Shown: positions 44,218 through 54,594, counted from the stretch's first letter. The stretch is 64,000 nt of DNA from Leptolyngbya sp. CCY15150 (GCF_016888135.1 NZ_JACSWB010000277.1:1-64000), one strand, 5' to 3'. The notes: a model not told the origin generated them from the sequence alone. Translations and numbers: made by a program.

Positions 44218-46888
44218 CTACCACGGTTGCGTCTACGTCTAGAGCCTGGTCATCAGACGCAGTTGGATCAACGACCTCTGCTTCATCCAACTCCGACCCA
44301 TCCAACTCCGACCCGTCCGCGTCGTCTAGGGAGGCGACCTCATCGAGCTCCTCGTTGGCTGGCGGCACCAGCGCCACGGCCACGATGGCGTCATCTTCAT
44401 CTAGGCGCTGCACGCGTACCCCAGTGGCAGAGCGAGACTGACAGGTAATGGCTTTCACCACCTGACGGATGATAATGCCACGGCTAGTGACGATGATGAA
44501 CTCATCGGCATCGTTGACAACCCGGAGAGCGGCTAGCTCATCCTTGGGCAAGCGGAACTTGATGGCCCGCACACCCATGCCGGCCCGGTTTTGCAAACGA
44601 AACTCCGACACCGGTACCCGTTTACCCAAGCCACCGGTGGTAATCACCAGCACCCAAGGGCCTTGGTTGCGGGGCGAATCGACATCCAGCTCTTCTGTCT
44701 CGCCCTCCAACTCCGGTTCGTCAGCGCTGTTCATCACCTGCTCCACCACTTGGCTCGACAGGATGTCCATACTGATCAGCTCATCGCCTTTCCGCAGCGC
44801 CATGGATTTGACGCCACGGGTGGGTCGCCCTAGGGGACGTAGCTGTTCCTGATCGGTGCGGAAGTGAATGGTCATGCCCTTGCGGGTACCAATGATCACG
44901 CTGTCTTCCGAATGGGCCCGCCGCACCCAGCGCAACTGGTCGCCCTCCACCAGGGAGATGGCAATCAGGCCGTTGGTGCGAATGTTGCTAAAGGCCGAAA
45001 GCTGGGTTTTCTTGATGAACCCACTCTGGGTCAACATGATCAGGTATTCATCGTCGGTGAACTCCGACACCGGAATCACTGAGGTGATCTTTTCATTGTG
45101 GGGAATGGGCAGCATCTGCACGGTGGGGGTTCCCCGAGAGGTGCGAGAGCCGGTGGGAATTTGATAGGCCTTCAGGCAGTAGGCTACGCCGCGATCGCTG
45201 AAGAACAGAATACTGTCGTGGTCACAGCAGGTGATGAAATGTTCAACACCATCATCGTCTTTCATGCGGGTGCCGGCCTTGCCTCGGGTGGCACGGTTTT
45301 GAGCTTCAAAGGTGCTCACCGGCATCCGTTTGATATAGCCCTGCTCTGTCAGCAGAATAATGGCCTGCTCATTGGCAATCAGGTCGATATCGCCGAGGTC
45401 GCCGTCATGGGGGGCAATTACCGTGCGACGCGGTGTGCCGTGGGTGGCGCGAATCTGCTCTAGCTCGGTTTCAATAATTTCGAGCACGCGATCGCGACGG
45501 TCTAGAATGTCTTGTAGATCAAGAATTCGGGCCCGTAGGTCTTCATGTTCTTGCTGAATTTTCTCGGCTTCTAGGGCCGTCAGCCGCCGCAGTTGCATTT
45601 GCAAGATGGCATCGGCTTGGGATTCTGATAATCCGTGGGACTCAATCAGCTCCTGCTTGGCGGTGGGGGCATCGGCGGCCCGGCGAATCAAGGCAATGAT
45701 CTGATCGAGGTTATCGAGGGCAATGAGCAACCCTTGCAGGAGGTGATCCCGTTCTTCTGCCTTGCGGAGGCGATAGCGGGTGCGGCGCAGGATGGTTTCA
45801 ATGCGGAAGTCTAGAAAAACCTGCAGCAGGGGGCGAATGCCCAGCAGTTGGGGTTCTCCATCCACCAGGGCCAGCATGTTGACCCCAAAGTTGTTTTGCA
45901 GCGGGGTTTGCTTGTAGAGGTTGTTGAGCACCACGCGGGGGTAGGCATCTCGCTTTAGTTCGATGACGATGCGCATACCGTTGCGATCGCTCTCGTCGCG
46001 AATGTCGGCAATGCCCTCTAGACGGCGTTCGTTCACCATCTCCGCGATTTTCTCGATCAGCGCTGCCTTATTGGTTTGGAAGGGCAGCTCGGTGATGATG
46101 ATCGCTTCCCGGTCAGGACGTCCTCGATGTTCGATCGTCTCAATTTCTGCCACGCCGCGCATGGTGACCGAGCCGCGCCCGGTGGCGTAGGCTTCGCGGA
46201 TGCCGCTGGTGCCCAAGATTTGCCCGCCGGTGGGGAAGTCGGGGCCAGGAATATGTTGACGAAGCTCTACATCGGTTAGCTCGGGATTATGGATCAGGGC
46301 GATGACGCCATCAATCAGCTCCCCGAGGTTGTGGGGGGGCACGTTGGTGGCCATGCCTACGGCAATGCCCGATGAACCATTCAGCAGAAGCTGGGGCACG
46401 CGAGATGGCATGACCAGGGGTTCTTGCTGAGAGCCGTCGTAGTTGTCAATGAAGTCAACGGTGTCGGCTTCGATGTCTTGCAGCAGCGAGTCTGTGGTGA
46501 TGGCCCGCAGACGACATTCGGTGTACCGCATGGCTGCTGGCGGATCGTTATCGACGGAGCCAAAGTTGCCATGACCGTCTACCAAGGGCGATCGCATGGA
46601 AAAGGTCTGGGCCATGCGCACCAAGGCATCGTAGACGGCGGTGTCCCCGTGGGGATGGTATTTACCGATCACGTCCCCGACCACACGGGCGCATTTCCGG
46701 AAGGGACGATCGGGACTAAGCCCCAACTCATGCATCGCATACAGAATGCGACGATGGACAGGTTTCAGACCGTCCCTAGCATCGGGTAGTGCCCGTCCTA
46801 CGATGACGCTCATCGCATATTCTAAGTAGGATCGAGACATCTCACTCCGCAGATCCGTTGGGACAATCCGTTCCTGAGGGGTGCTCAT
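44180..46888 (-). CDS. gyrA: DNA gyrase subunit A
   Basis: The 902-residue protein starts [20 protein letters not shown]. The catalytic Tyr122 is in [10 protein letters not shown], with the same number as in E. coli. The quinolone region reads [13 protein letters not shown], with Thr at position 83 and Asp at 87. A GyrA-box-like [10 protein letters not shown] and the strand-rich C-terminal DNA-wrapping domain (about 530-840) are present, followed by an acidic tail (about 60 residues, mainly D/E) typical of intrinsically regulated gyrases. It introduces negative supercoils together with GyrB, which is not in the window. Confidence 0.95.
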   Translation of the reverse strand: MSTPQERIVPTDLRSEMSRSYLEYAMSVIVGRALPDARDGLKPVHRRILYAMHELGLSPDRPFRKCARVVGDVIGKYHPHGDTAVYDALVRMAQTFSMRSPLVDGHGNFGSVDNDPPAAMRYTECRLRAITTDSLLQDIEADTVDFIDNYDGSQQEPLVMPSRVPQLLLNGSSGIAVGMATNVPPHNLGELIDGVIALIHNPELTDVELRQHIPGPDFPTGGQILGTSGIREAYATGRGSVTMRGVAEIETIEHRGRPDREAIIITELPFQTNKAALIEKIAEMVNERRLEGIADIRDESDRNGMRIVIELKRDAYPRVVLNNLYKQTPLQNNFGVNMLALVDGEPQLLGIRPLLQVFLDFRIETILRRTRYRLRKAEERDHLLQGLLIALDNLDQIIALIRRAADAPTAKQELIESHGLSESQADAILQMQLRRLTALEAEKIQQEHEDLRARILDLQDILDRRDRVLEIIETELEQIRATHGTPRRTVIAPHDGDLGDIDLIANEQAIILLTEQGYIKRMPVSTFEAQNRATRGKAGTRMKDDDGVEHFITCCDHDSILFFSDRGVAYCLKAYQIPTGSRTSRGTPTVQMLPIPHNEKITSVIPVSEFTDDEYLIMLTQSGFIKKTQLSAFSNIRTNGLIAISLVEGDQLRWVRRAHSEDSVIIGTRKGMTIHFRTDQEQLRPLGRPTRGVKSMALRKGDELISMDILSSQVVEQVMNSADEPELEGETEELDVDSPRNQGPWVLVITTGGLGKRVPVSEFRLQNRAGMGVRAIKFRLPKDELAALRVVNDADEFIIVTSRGIIIRQVVKAITCQSRSATGVRVQRLDEDDAIVAVALVPPANEELDEVASLDDADGSELDGSELDEAEVVDPTASDDQALDVDATVVDATEDETNDSPD

Positions 46889-47195
46889 AGGCTGAAAAGC
46901 TCCAAAAACTAAAAATTTCAGCAGTTAATGGCTCAAAATAGCTAAAAACTGCTGATCTACCTGCCGATTGGTCTTAAAAGTTATGAATCGCGTCTGCTCA
47001 TTCTAGCATGTTTTCCCTAAGTAAGGCCTGGGGTGCAATCCCTCTCTGAGGTCTGGCATGGCATATATAGCTAGGGTTTGGGCGATCGCCCCCTGGGAAC
47101 TGAGCCGGGGAGTGGCGTAAGTTTTTGCCCATGATCTTACGGGCGATCGCACTCTCCCGTAAGATCGAAAGAAAGCACTTACCTTAGGGCTGCCC
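46889..47195. other. gyrA leader spacer with hairpin and T-rich tail
   Basis: On the minus strand TCAGCAGTT (46955-46947) and AACTGCTGA (46926-46918) form a perfect 9-bp stem, with a further GCT/AGC pair inside, followed by AATTTTTAGTTTTTGG. It lies 30 bases before the gyrA ATG and could act as a terminator or attenuator of gyrA. The rest holds HIP1 sites and no gene. Confidence 0.5.
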
Positions 47196-48134
47196 ATGCT
47201 GCCAATTTTCTACGACGACGCCTTCCAACTGCATGACACAGGCTTCTACCATCCTGAGAATGGCGGTCGCTTGACGGCCGTGGCAGCGGCCTTGCGGGCC
47301 CAGCCCTGGGCCGATCAGCTCGACTGGCGATCGCCCACACCGGTTGATCGTCAGGGCGATCGGCTCACCCAGGCCCTGCTGCGGGTGCATCCCCGCGACT
47401 ACCTAGAGGCCGTGCGGGCTTTGTCGAATCAGGGAGGTGGGCAGATTGATCCCGATACCCCCGTCTCACCGTTAACCTACGATGTGGCCAGGCTCGCCGT
47501 CAGCGCTTGGTTAGACGGGGTAGATGTGGTGCATCAACATCAATGTCCGGCTTTTGTGCTGGCCCGTCCTCCCGGACACCATGCCCTAGCCCAGCGCGGT
47601 ATGGGATTTTGCATCTTTTCCAACGCGGCGATCGCTGCCTACTATGCCCTAGAGCAGGCCGGCATCCAGCGTGTGGCAATTTTTGACTGGGACGTGCATC
47701 ATGGTAACGGCACTCAGGCGATCGTGGAAACCCATCCACGCCTAGCCTATTGCTCCATGCATCAATATCCGTTCTACCCCGGCACCGGGGCCCCAACGGA
47801 ACAGGGACACTACAACAACGTGCTGAATATTCCCATGGCCGCCGGAAGCACTATCGAGGATTACAGCCCTCGCTTAGAGCAAGACGTCATTCCCTTTTTG
47901 AAGGGGTTTGCCCCTGACTTAATCATTGTCAGTGCAGGGTATGATGGCAACCAGGCAGATCCCCTAGCCGGGATCTCGCTACAACCGCGTGACTATGGTC
48001 TATTCACCCAAGCCTGCTTGGATGTTTCTCATGCTGTTCTATTGGGTTTAGAAGGGGGCTATGATTACAACACTCTCAGCCAGTCCGTTGTAGCCACCTT
48101 AGAAGCCTGCTTAGCCCGAGTTGACATCACCTAG
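47196..48134 (+). CDS. Histone deacetylase-like amidohydrolase
   Basis: The 312-residue zinc enzyme of the arginase/deacetylase fold has VLARPPGHHALAQRGMGFC (active-site His pair), FDWDVHHGNGTQ (zinc-binding Asp and His) and IVSAGYDGNQADPLAGI (second zinc Asp), with the C-terminal LEGGYDYNTLS loop. Bacterial members deacetylate polyamines, acetoin-type or small N-acetyl compounds; this one cannot be assigned a substrate. It is monocistronic by position, upstream of the sigma factor. Confidence 0.9.
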   Translation: MLPIFYDDAFQLHDTGFYHPENGGRLTAVAAALRAQPWADQLDWRSPTPVDRQGDRLTQALLRVHPRDYLEAVRALSNQGGGQIDPDTPVSPLTYDVARLAVSAWLDGVDVVHQHQCPAFVLARPPGHHALAQRGMGFCIFSNAAIAAYYALEQAGIQRVAIFDWDVHHGNGTQAIVETHPRLAYCSMHQYPFYPGTGAPTEQGHYNNVLNIPMAAGSTIEDYSPRLEQDVIPFLKGFAPDLIIVSAGYDGNQADPLAGISLQPRDYGLFTQACLDVSHAVLLGLEGGYDYNTLSQSVVATLEACLARVDIT

Positions 48135-48402
48135 CGTGTGTCATCAGAGTGTGCGGATCAAAAACCGTCCCATCGGGTTAAGGATTTCGAAGCACAAGTC
48201 GATAGAGTGAGGCTGATGATGATCGAAGGGCCTGCTTGTGAGGAGTCATGCTCCTGCACTAGGGTCAGTCACCATCAACACCCCTCATGCTGAATGCTCC
48301 CTCGATCCGGATCAAGGGAGAAGCAAGGTGTCCTCCTCGGGAACTTTTCAGCATGATCCTCCATCTGAATTGTCAAGGAATCTCCGGAGCTTCGTTTTGC
48401 CC

Positions 48403-49059
48403 ATGAGTCAATCCATTCCCATCACTTGGTCAACGGCTGAGGCAACTTCTCCTCAGATACCTGTGCAAGCAGAAAAACTCTCGAACTACGATCTAATTCT
48501 TCGGTGTCAGGCTGGGTTGCGGCCTGAAAAAGCAGCGTTCTCTGAACTGATGCGCCGCTACCAATCCCACGTTGATCGGGTCTTGTATCATTTGGCACCT
48601 GACTGGTCTGATCGGTCTGACTTAGCCCAGGAAGTCTGGATCCGCGTTTACCGCAATCTTAAGCGCTTGCAGGAGCCTGCCAAGTTTCGGGGCTGGCTGA
48701 GCCGTATTACCACGAATTTGTTTTACGACGAACTGCGCAAGCGGAAACGGGTGAGTAGCCCTCTATCTCTAGATGCGCCTCGGATTTTTGATGATGGCGA
48801 GATGGATTGGGAACTGCCGTCGGGGGATCCAGGGCCGGCGGAACAGTTGGCAACCCGCGAGTTTTATGACCAGCTACGGGAGGCGATCGCTGATTTACCC
48901 GAAGTGTTTCGCATCACCATTGTGCTCCGGGAAATTGAGGGCATGGCCTACGAAGAAATTGCTGAAATTACGGGCGTTTCATTAGGAACGGTGAAGTCAC
49001 GGATTGCCCGCGCCCGTCAGCGTCTACAGCTTCAACTTCAGGCCTATCTACAAGACTAG
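48403..49059 (+). CDS. ECF-type RNA polymerase sigma factor (SigG-like)
   Basis: This protein has 218 residues from ATG 48403; a longer frame (48238) lacks domain support. Region 2 is AFSELMRRYQSHVDRVLYHL...DLAQEVWIRVYRNLKRLQEPAKFRGWLSRITTNLFYDELRKRKR. Region 4 is AIADLPEVFRITIVLREIEGMAYEEIAEITGVSLGTVKSRIARARQRLQ, with a recognition helix. The gene is followed, 420 bases on, by a probable anti-sigma factor gene, the standard ECF arrangement. Target regulon unknown. Confidence 0.88.
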   Translation: MSQSIPITWSTAEATSPQIPVQAEKLSNYDLILRCQAGLRPEKAAFSELMRRYQSHVDRVLYHLAPDWSDRSDLAQEVWIRVYRNLKRLQEPAKFRGWLSRITTNLFYDELRKRKRVSSPLSLDAPRIFDDGEMDWELPSGDPGPAEQLATREFYDQLREAIADLPEVFRITIVLREIEGMAYEEIAEITGVSLGTVKSRIARARQRLQLQLQAYLQD

Positions 49060-49479
49060 GGGCGGCTTTGCTCAGGATAGCTCCAGTCATCCTAACGTTG
49101 CCTAAATTTGTAGGAATTTATGGGGGCGATCGCTATCTTTTCTCCGGCGCTTCTCGTATGATTTGATCGGTAGAATTGCTGAGCAGGAAACGACAAGTCC
49201 TGACGACACGGTTTAGCGCCATCAGAGCCGCCCCTCATATTGCTCGTCTGACATCATCCAAACGATAGATAGATTCGGCAACAAATGATCGGTTTTGGGA
49301 GTCATAGCTGTTTAGGATGGTCAAATTGGCTGATTCTAGCTCACCTCCCACATCGTTAGGATGTAAGGCAAAGCCTGGAGGCAGAAACGCAGCCCGTCAG
49401 GTTGACTATCCCTCTCTCGTTCTCACCTCATTCGAACCCTAGTTTAGAAAAAAGGTTCACAAGTTTGGAGGGTGAACAT
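49060..49479. other. Spacer between sigma and anti-sigma genes
   Basis: No gene is supported in 420 bases. The gap is unusually long for an ECF pair and probably holds a separate promoter for the anti-sigma gene; I see no clear ECF -35 (GGAAC). HIP1 occurs near 49127. Confidence 0.4.
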
Positions 49480-49983
49480 ATGAATCCATCTTCCTCGTTG
49501 AGCATCATGGAACAAATGAAACGCGATCGCTTCGAGCTACTCAGTGCGTATTTAGATGGGGAGGTGACGTCGGAAGAACGTCATCAGGTTGAAACTTGGC
49601 TAGCCCATGATCCTCAGGTTCAACGCCTACATCAGCGCCTGCTATCCCTGCGCCAAGGTTTTGGGGCGATGCCCATGCCCTCAGCAGACTACAGTGCCGA
49701 CCAGCTTGTTCAGGGTGTTTTCCAAACCCTAGAACGCCGCAAGCGTCGCCGTCTGGGCTGGGGTGGAGCGGCGATCGCTGCTATGGCCGTTGGCGCTGTG
49801 TCATGGCTTGTCCCTGGTACGTTTACGCCATCGCCACAGTTGGCTACCTTACCAGACTCAAACTCTGCCGGTATGATTGTGCCGGATGATGCGTTGATGA
49901 TTGCCCTCGATCAGCCGATCGTGGACATTCCTGCATTGCCGACCTCTCCCAATCCGAAGGGCAATAAGCAAGAGATCTATTAA
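49480..49983 (+). CDS. Probable anti-sigma factor, single membrane helix
   Basis: The 167-residue protein starts at ATG 49480, seven bases after TTGGAGGG, a strong ribosome binding site. The N-terminal part (FELLSAYLDGEVTSEERHQVETWLAHDPQVQRLHQRLLSL) is the anti-sigma domain type without the zinc Cys/His motif. One membrane helix lies near residues 90-110 (WGGAAIAAMAVGAVSWLVPG), and the C-terminal part is periplasmic. It should bind the upstream ECF sigma factor at the membrane. Confidence 0.82.
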   Translation: MNPSSSLSIMEQMKRDRFELLSAYLDGEVTSEERHQVETWLAHDPQVQRLHQRLLSLRQGFGAMPMPSADYSADQLVQGVFQTLERRKRRRLGWGGAAIAAMAVGAVSWLVPGTFTPSPQLATLPDSNSAGMIVPDDALMIALDQPIVDIPALPTSPNPKGNKQEIY

Positions 49984-50239
49984 GTCTCTTGCGCCTCGGG
50001 TAAGGACTTGAGTCTGACCTAAAACCAGGTGCGCGTCATCGAAGCGATCGCATCTATGGGGGGATAGCTAGTGGGCTGTTCCCCCATAGTTTTGGGATCC
50101 TGAGTTCGGGGCTGGTTGACGGAGGAACCTCGACGACCCTTACCCCAAGCTTTTTCCCAAGCCAGCAGAGGGGAACGCACCTGCACTTTTCCTGCTCTCT
50201 TCCCAAGGGAGTGACGTTGACCTCGCGGATGCGGGGAAG

Positions 50240-50650
50240 CTAGGGAATCAAGGTCGTTTGATACTCTAATTCTGCCGTGCGCGCCTCGGTGAGCCTGGTT
50301 AGGCAGTCATTGAGATAGGCTGAATATCCGGTGCCATCGATTGCTTCTCGAACTTCAAAGGTACAGTGGGCATCGCGGTAGTCGATCCAGGCTAGGGCTG
50401 CATCGGTGAGTTTTTCTTGGGCGGCGGGGCTGAGCTGCGCCTTCCAGTCTTGATAGACACGGTTCAGCTTGGTATCCACCTCGTCGTATTGCTCTTGGGC
50501 GCAGTAGTTATACTCTGGCGTTCCTTGGGGGGCTTGGCAATTGACATTGGACGCTTGGGCTTGCAGCGTCTGGGTTCTATAGCCGATAGAAGAAACACTA
50601 AGGGCGATCGCCAGTCCCGTGATCCAAGCCATATGCTGTCGTTTCATCAA
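50240..50650 (-). CDS. LprI-family (DUF1311) secreted protein
   Basis: The 136-residue protein has a signal peptide (MAWITGLAIALSVSSIGYR; the initial MMKRQH adds charge) and a DUF1311/LprI domain: NCQAPQGTPEYNYCAQEQYDEVDTKLNRVYQDWKAQL, then AWIDYRDAHCTFEV and YLNDCLTRLTEART. Four conserved Cys probably form two disulfides. LprI-type proteins in other bacteria inhibit lysozyme. It is the first of two paralogues on this strand. Confidence 0.84.
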   Translation of the reverse strand: MMKRQHMAWITGLAIALSVSSIGYRTQTLQAQASNVNCQAPQGTPEYNYCAQEQYDEVDTKLNRVYQDWKAQLSPAAQEKLTDAALAWIDYRDAHCTFEVREAIDGTGYSAYLNDCLTRLTEARTAELEYQTTLIP

Positions 50651-50740
50651 ACCTCCTTATCATCGAATCTTCTCCGTCAAGCCTGGATGCGTTGCGGTTA
50701 CGCCTAACCCATGCTGCCGATCGCTCCCAAAGCGGTATAC

Positions 50741-50770
50741 CTATTGTTGTAAAACCTATTGTTGTAAAAC
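50741..50770. repeat. 15-bp tandem duplication across the stop of the LprI-like lipoprotein gene
   Basis: CTATTGTTGTAAAAC occurs twice in a row (50741-50755 and 50756-50770). The second copy holds the stop codon of the gene that ends at 50756, so the duplication repeats the last codons plus stop just beyond the gene. Confidence 0.9.
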
Positions 50771-51280
50771 CTCAATCCGTTCATCGGTCATCCGTTCTAG
50801 GCAAGAGTAATAGGTCAGCGGTTGTATGGAGCCACCTTCAAACAGGCTGGCTTCAAAGTCGCAGTTGTCATCCCGGTAGGTGAGCCAGGCTTCCTGGGCT
50901 TCTATCAATGCAGGGCGATCGCTTTGGGGAAGTTGACTCAGCACCTGTTGGTAGAGGCGATTCAGATCCTCATCTGCTAATTTAAAGGTTTCTTCTGCAC
51001 AGCGATTCATGGCGGATTGAGTCTGTGCATTCTGGCAATCTACACCATCGATCACGACATCCCGATCGCCTGGGGTGAATGGCGTGATCGGCGTGGGTTC
51101 TGGAGCCGAGGGCTCAGGGTTAGGCTCAGGTGCGGGCTCTTCTGGGCTGGTGGGAGACTCGGGTGGCGCTTCGGCTGCCGGTGGGGGCGTTGGACGCTCC
51201 GCTGTATCTCCCATCCAGCCACAGCTAGGGGCGATCGCCACCCCGAGAATCAGCCCGAAGCGCAGGAGTCTAATCGTCAT
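50756..51280 (-). CDS. LprI-family (DUF1311) lipoprotein
   Basis: It encodes 174 residues from ATG 51280 (an ATG at 51301 is possible). The signal ends ILGVAIAPSC with a lipobox-type Cys20, followed by a Pro/Glu-rich linker (residues about 25-70). The DUF1311 domain reads VDCQNAQTQSAMNRCAEETF...DLNRLYQQVL, AWLTYRDDNCDFEA and YYSCLERMTDERI, matching the neighbouring paralogue motif by motif. It would be anchored to a membrane, while the neighbour appears soluble. Lysozyme-inhibitor activity is a family guess. Confidence 0.84.
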   Translation of the reverse strand: MTIRLLRFGLILGVAIAPSCGWMGDTAERPTPPPAAEAPPESPTSPEEPAPEPNPEPSAPEPTPITPFTPGDRDVVIDGVDCQNAQTQSAMNRCAEETFKLADEDLNRLYQQVLSQLPQSDRPALIEAQEAWLTYRDDNCDFEASLFEGGSIQPLTYYSCLERMTDERIEVLQQ

Positions 51281-51461
51281 CTTGGGGAGGGATAGGTGCA
51301 TGGGAAGAGTATAGGACGAAACCAGTGCATCCTAGATTACATGAAACTTTGGACAGTGTTGGCTATGATGACCCTAACTCCCCTGTTTTGGATGAGTCTG
51401 ACCATCGTCGTTTATTTTGATCACTCCCACTGTAGCTCAGTTGCTGGCATCTGCTAAACCT

Positions 51462-53624
51462 ATGACCAAACCGAAACCTAAGCCTCAAGAGCAAGATCTG
51501 CGTCACCCCGATCTCTATTTCAACCGCGAACTCAGTTGGCTGGAGTTCAACCATCGCGTGTTGTCTGAAGCCTTAGATGAACGGACACGATTGCTCGAAC
51601 GGCTGAAGTTTTTAGCCATTTTCAGCAACAACTTAGATGAATTCTTTATGGTGCGGGTGGCTGGGTTAAAGCGGCAGGTGGAAGTGCAGGTGAGCAAGCG
51701 CACGCCCGATGGACGCACGCCCCAGGATCAGCTCAATGCCATCAGCGATCGCCTCCGCCCGATGGTGCGTGAACAGCACCGGCATTTTGAGCAAGATCTA
51801 CGCCCCACTCTGAAAGATTACGGCATCCATTTGCTGGACTACAGTCAGCTAACGTCGGAACAGCAATCTTGCCTGAATGACTATTTTAAGGATCAAATCT
51901 TCCCAGTCTTGACTCCCTTGGCTGTGGATCCAGGACATCCTTTCCCCTACATTTCCAACCTCAGTCTCAATTTGGCTGTGGTGGTCGAAGATCTGGAAGC
52001 TGGCATCGAGCACTTTGCTCGGGTCAAGGTGCCGAAGGTGTTGCCGCGATTTCTACCCCTGCCCAAAAACCTCTGGGGAAGCGATGATGCTTCCATCCTC
52101 TGGATGGGCGTTCCGCTGGAGCAGGTGATTGCCCATAATTTAGATTTTCTGTTTCCCGGCATGACGATTCGGGAATATCATCCGTTTCGGATTACCCGCA
52201 ATGCCGATTTGGAACTAGCGGAAGATGAAGCAGATGACCTGATGATGGCAATTGAGCAGGAGCTGCGCAAACGTCGCCTAGGCGGATCGGTGGTGCGGAT
52301 GGAGGTCTCGTCTACGATGCCGGATTGGGTGGAGGAAACCCTGCTACAGGAGATGAACCTTACCCACAATGATGTGTATATTGTGGATGGACTGCTGGGG
52401 TTAGAAGATCTCATGACCTTGATGTCGCTACCCTTGCCAGACCTGAAGGATGAGCCTTGGACACCCACCGTACCAAATCGACTCAAGCGCCTGCGGGATC
52501 CTAATGATGATACGGCGCTCTCTGATCTAGAGGATGGGGAAGATATCTTTTCTATCATGCGGCGACATGAGATTTTGCTGCACCATCCTTATCATGGCTT
52601 CTCTACGACTGTGCAGCAGTTTATCGGGCAAGCAGCCCGTGATCCAGATGTATTGGCGATTAAGATGACCCTGTATCGTACCTCAGGAGATTCTCCCATT
52701 ATCACTGCCCTGATTGCAGCGGCAGAAAACGGCAAGCAGGTGGTGGTCTTAGTAGAACTTAAGGCTCGCTTTGATGAGGAAAATAATATCTGGTGGGCTC
52801 GGAAGCTTGAAAAGTCTGGGGTTCACGTCGTTTACGGGCTAATGGGCTTAAAAACCCATACTAAGGTACTGCTGGTGGTGCGGCGGGAGGATGGACATAT
52901 TAATCGCTATGTTCATATTGGCACTGGCAACTATAATCCCAAAACGGCTAAGCTCTACACGGATTTGGGGCTATTGAGTAGTGATGAAGATTTAGGAGCG
53001 GACTTAACGGATCTATTTAATTTCCTCACCGGCTATTCACGGCAAAAATCTTACCGGAAATTACTTGTGGCACCGGTGAACCTACGCGATCGCATGTTGG
53101 AACTGATTCAGCGAGAAATTGCGCATTGTGAACAAGGTGGAACCGGGCGGATCATTGCAAAAATGAACTCCCTCGTAGATCCGACGATTATCCAAACGCT
53201 CTATAAGGCATCTCAAGCGGGTGTGTCTATTGATTTAATTGTGCGAGGGATCTGCTGTTTGCGCCCTCAACTGCCTGGTATTAGTGAAAATATCCGCGTG
53301 ATGAGCATTATTGGTCGATATCTTGAGCACTCTAGACTATTTTATTTTCACAATGAAGGAGAGGGCGAGATCTTTATCGGCAGTGCTGACTGGATGCCGC
53401 GTAATTTGGATAGGCGGGTGGAAGCGATGACACCGATTACTCATCCTAGGCTGATGAAAGATCTCCTAGAGGTGTTAGATATTATGCTGGCAGATAATCG
53501 CCAAGCGTGGGAACTACAGCCTGATGGGCAGTATATTCAGCGTCGCCCTGATGCGGATGAGGAGGAACGTAGTTCTCAGGTGATGTTGATGGAACGAGCC
53601 TTGAAGGCCAGTACGCCGTTGTAA
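51462..53624 (+). CDS. ppk1: Polyphosphate kinase 1
   Basis: The 720-residue enzyme (from ATG 51462; an upstream TTG lacks support) polymerises the terminal phosphate of ATP into polyphosphate. Order: DLYFNRELSWLEFNHRVL (N domain), the head domain, FSTTVQQFIGQAARDPDVLAIKMTLYRTSGDSPI, the catalytic part with VYGLMGLKTHTKVLLVVRRE (phospho-His in KTHTK) and the C2 domain with IGSADWMPRNLDRRVEAMTPI. Full length, cytosolic or membrane-associated. Phosphate and energy storage. Confidence 0.95.
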   Translation: MTKPKPKPQEQDLRHPDLYFNRELSWLEFNHRVLSEALDERTRLLERLKFLAIFSNNLDEFFMVRVAGLKRQVEVQVSKRTPDGRTPQDQLNAISDRLRPMVREQHRHFEQDLRPTLKDYGIHLLDYSQLTSEQQSCLNDYFKDQIFPVLTPLAVDPGHPFPYISNLSLNLAVVVEDLEAGIEHFARVKVPKVLPRFLPLPKNLWGSDDASILWMGVPLEQVIAHNLDFLFPGMTIREYHPFRITRNADLELAEDEADDLMMAIEQELRKRRLGGSVVRMEVSSTMPDWVEETLLQEMNLTHNDVYIVDGLLGLEDLMTLMSLPLPDLKDEPWTPTVPNRLKRLRDPNDDTALSDLEDGEDIFSIMRRHEILLHHPYHGFSTTVQQFIGQAARDPDVLAIKMTLYRTSGDSPIITALIAAAENGKQVVVLVELKARFDEENNIWWARKLEKSGVHVVYGLMGLKTHTKVLLVVRREDGHINRYVHIGTGNYNPKTAKLYTDLGLLSSDEDLGADLTDLFNFLTGYSRQKSYRKLLVAPVNLRDRMLELIQREIAHCEQGGTGRIIAKMNSLVDPTIIQTLYKASQAGVSIDLIVRGICCLRPQLPGISENIRVMSIIGRYLEHSRLFYFHNEGEGEIFIGSADWMPRNLDRRVEAMTPITHPRLMKDLLEVLDIMLADNRQAWELQPDGQYIQRRPDADEEERSSQVMLMERALKASTPL

Positions 53625-53661
53625 GTCGCAAGTTGAGTCTGGCTGCGGGATGATAGAGCCA

Positions 53662-53684
53662 GGGAGCGATCGCCGATCGCTCCC
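53662..53684 (+). terminator. HIP1-containing palindrome after ppk1
   Basis: GGGAGCGATCG-c-CGATCGCTCCC is an 11-bp perfect inverted repeat around one base, 38 bases after the ppk1 stop and built on HIP1 cores. It may act as a bidirectional hairpin; no U-run follows. Confidence 0.5.
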
Positions 53685-53781
53685 CATAGCCCTCCTTAGA
53701 CTCGTTGGCGTTGCTGAATCGCGATATGATTTGCACTAACGAACCGTGAGCGAGACTCCCTCGCACTTCATTCACAATCCC

Positions 53782-54390
53782 ATGATCCTGCCAACCTTTG
53801 ACCCAAATCGCCTTCAGCAACAGATGCAGTTTGTCTTAGAAATCGACAAGCTTAAAGGCATCCTGCGGCAAACCCTGATTACCGATGCTTCGCGCCAGGA
53901 AAATAGTGCTGAACATTCGTGGCACATCGCGATGATGGCGATCGCTCTTGAAGAATATGCCCATCAGCCGGTGAATCTGCTGCATGTGATTCGTCTGCTC
54001 CTAGTGCATGATCTGGTGGAAATCGATGCGGGCGATACCTTTTGCTATGACGCCGACGGCAACCAAAGCAAAGCAGCGCGCGAGATACAAGCTGCCGATC
54101 GCCTGTTTGGTCTGCTGCCGCCGGAGCAAGGGCAGCAACTGCGCGCTTGGTGGGATGAATATGAGGAGCAAGTGACAGCGGATGCCCAGTTTGCTAAGGC
54201 TCTGGATTGTCTACAACCCTTTTTGAATAATATGCAAACTAACGGGCATACCTGGATGCTGCATGGTGTGCATCATGCTCAGGTGCGCGATCGCATGTCG
54301 GCGGTGCAGGTTGGCGCGCCGGCCCTGTGGCCCTGGGTGGAATCGCAGATTGAGGAAGCGATCGCGGCTGGTCTGCTGCGGGCCGCCTAG
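53782..54390 (+). CDS. HD-domain phosphohydrolase, YfbR/HDDC2-like
   Basis: The 202-residue protein starts MILPTFDPNRLQQQMQFVLE. Its HD motifs are ENSAEHSWHIAMMAIAL (His pair), LLLVHDLVEIDAGD (HD pair) and a later Asp in AKALDCLQPFLNN. The family hydrolyses 5'-deoxynucleoside monophosphates or related substrates. A GTG at 53746 upstream is less likely as start. Cytosolic. Confidence 0.88.
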   Translation: MILPTFDPNRLQQQMQFVLEIDKLKGILRQTLITDASRQENSAEHSWHIAMMAIALEEYAHQPVNLLHVIRLLLVHDLVEIDAGDTFCYDADGNQSKAAREIQAADRLFGLLPPEQGQQLRAWWDEYEEQVTADAQFAKALDCLQPFLNNMQTNGHTWMLHGVHHAQVRDRMSAVQVGAPALWPWVESQIEEAIAAGLLRAA

Positions 54391-54594
54391 TACCGCAAGA
54401 GAGAAGAACGAAAATGGAAGAACGAAGATAGAGGAACGAGAAGGACTTCTAGGGCACACCAGGTTTTCCGCCTCAGCAGGCGGGTTACTGACGCTTCAGA
54501 GTACGGGCATTTGGTACGCTGGGAACGATTCGTTGGCAGGTGTCCTGGTTTAATGAGCATGAGTTTACGAGTTCAGCCTTGATGGAGATCAGCC

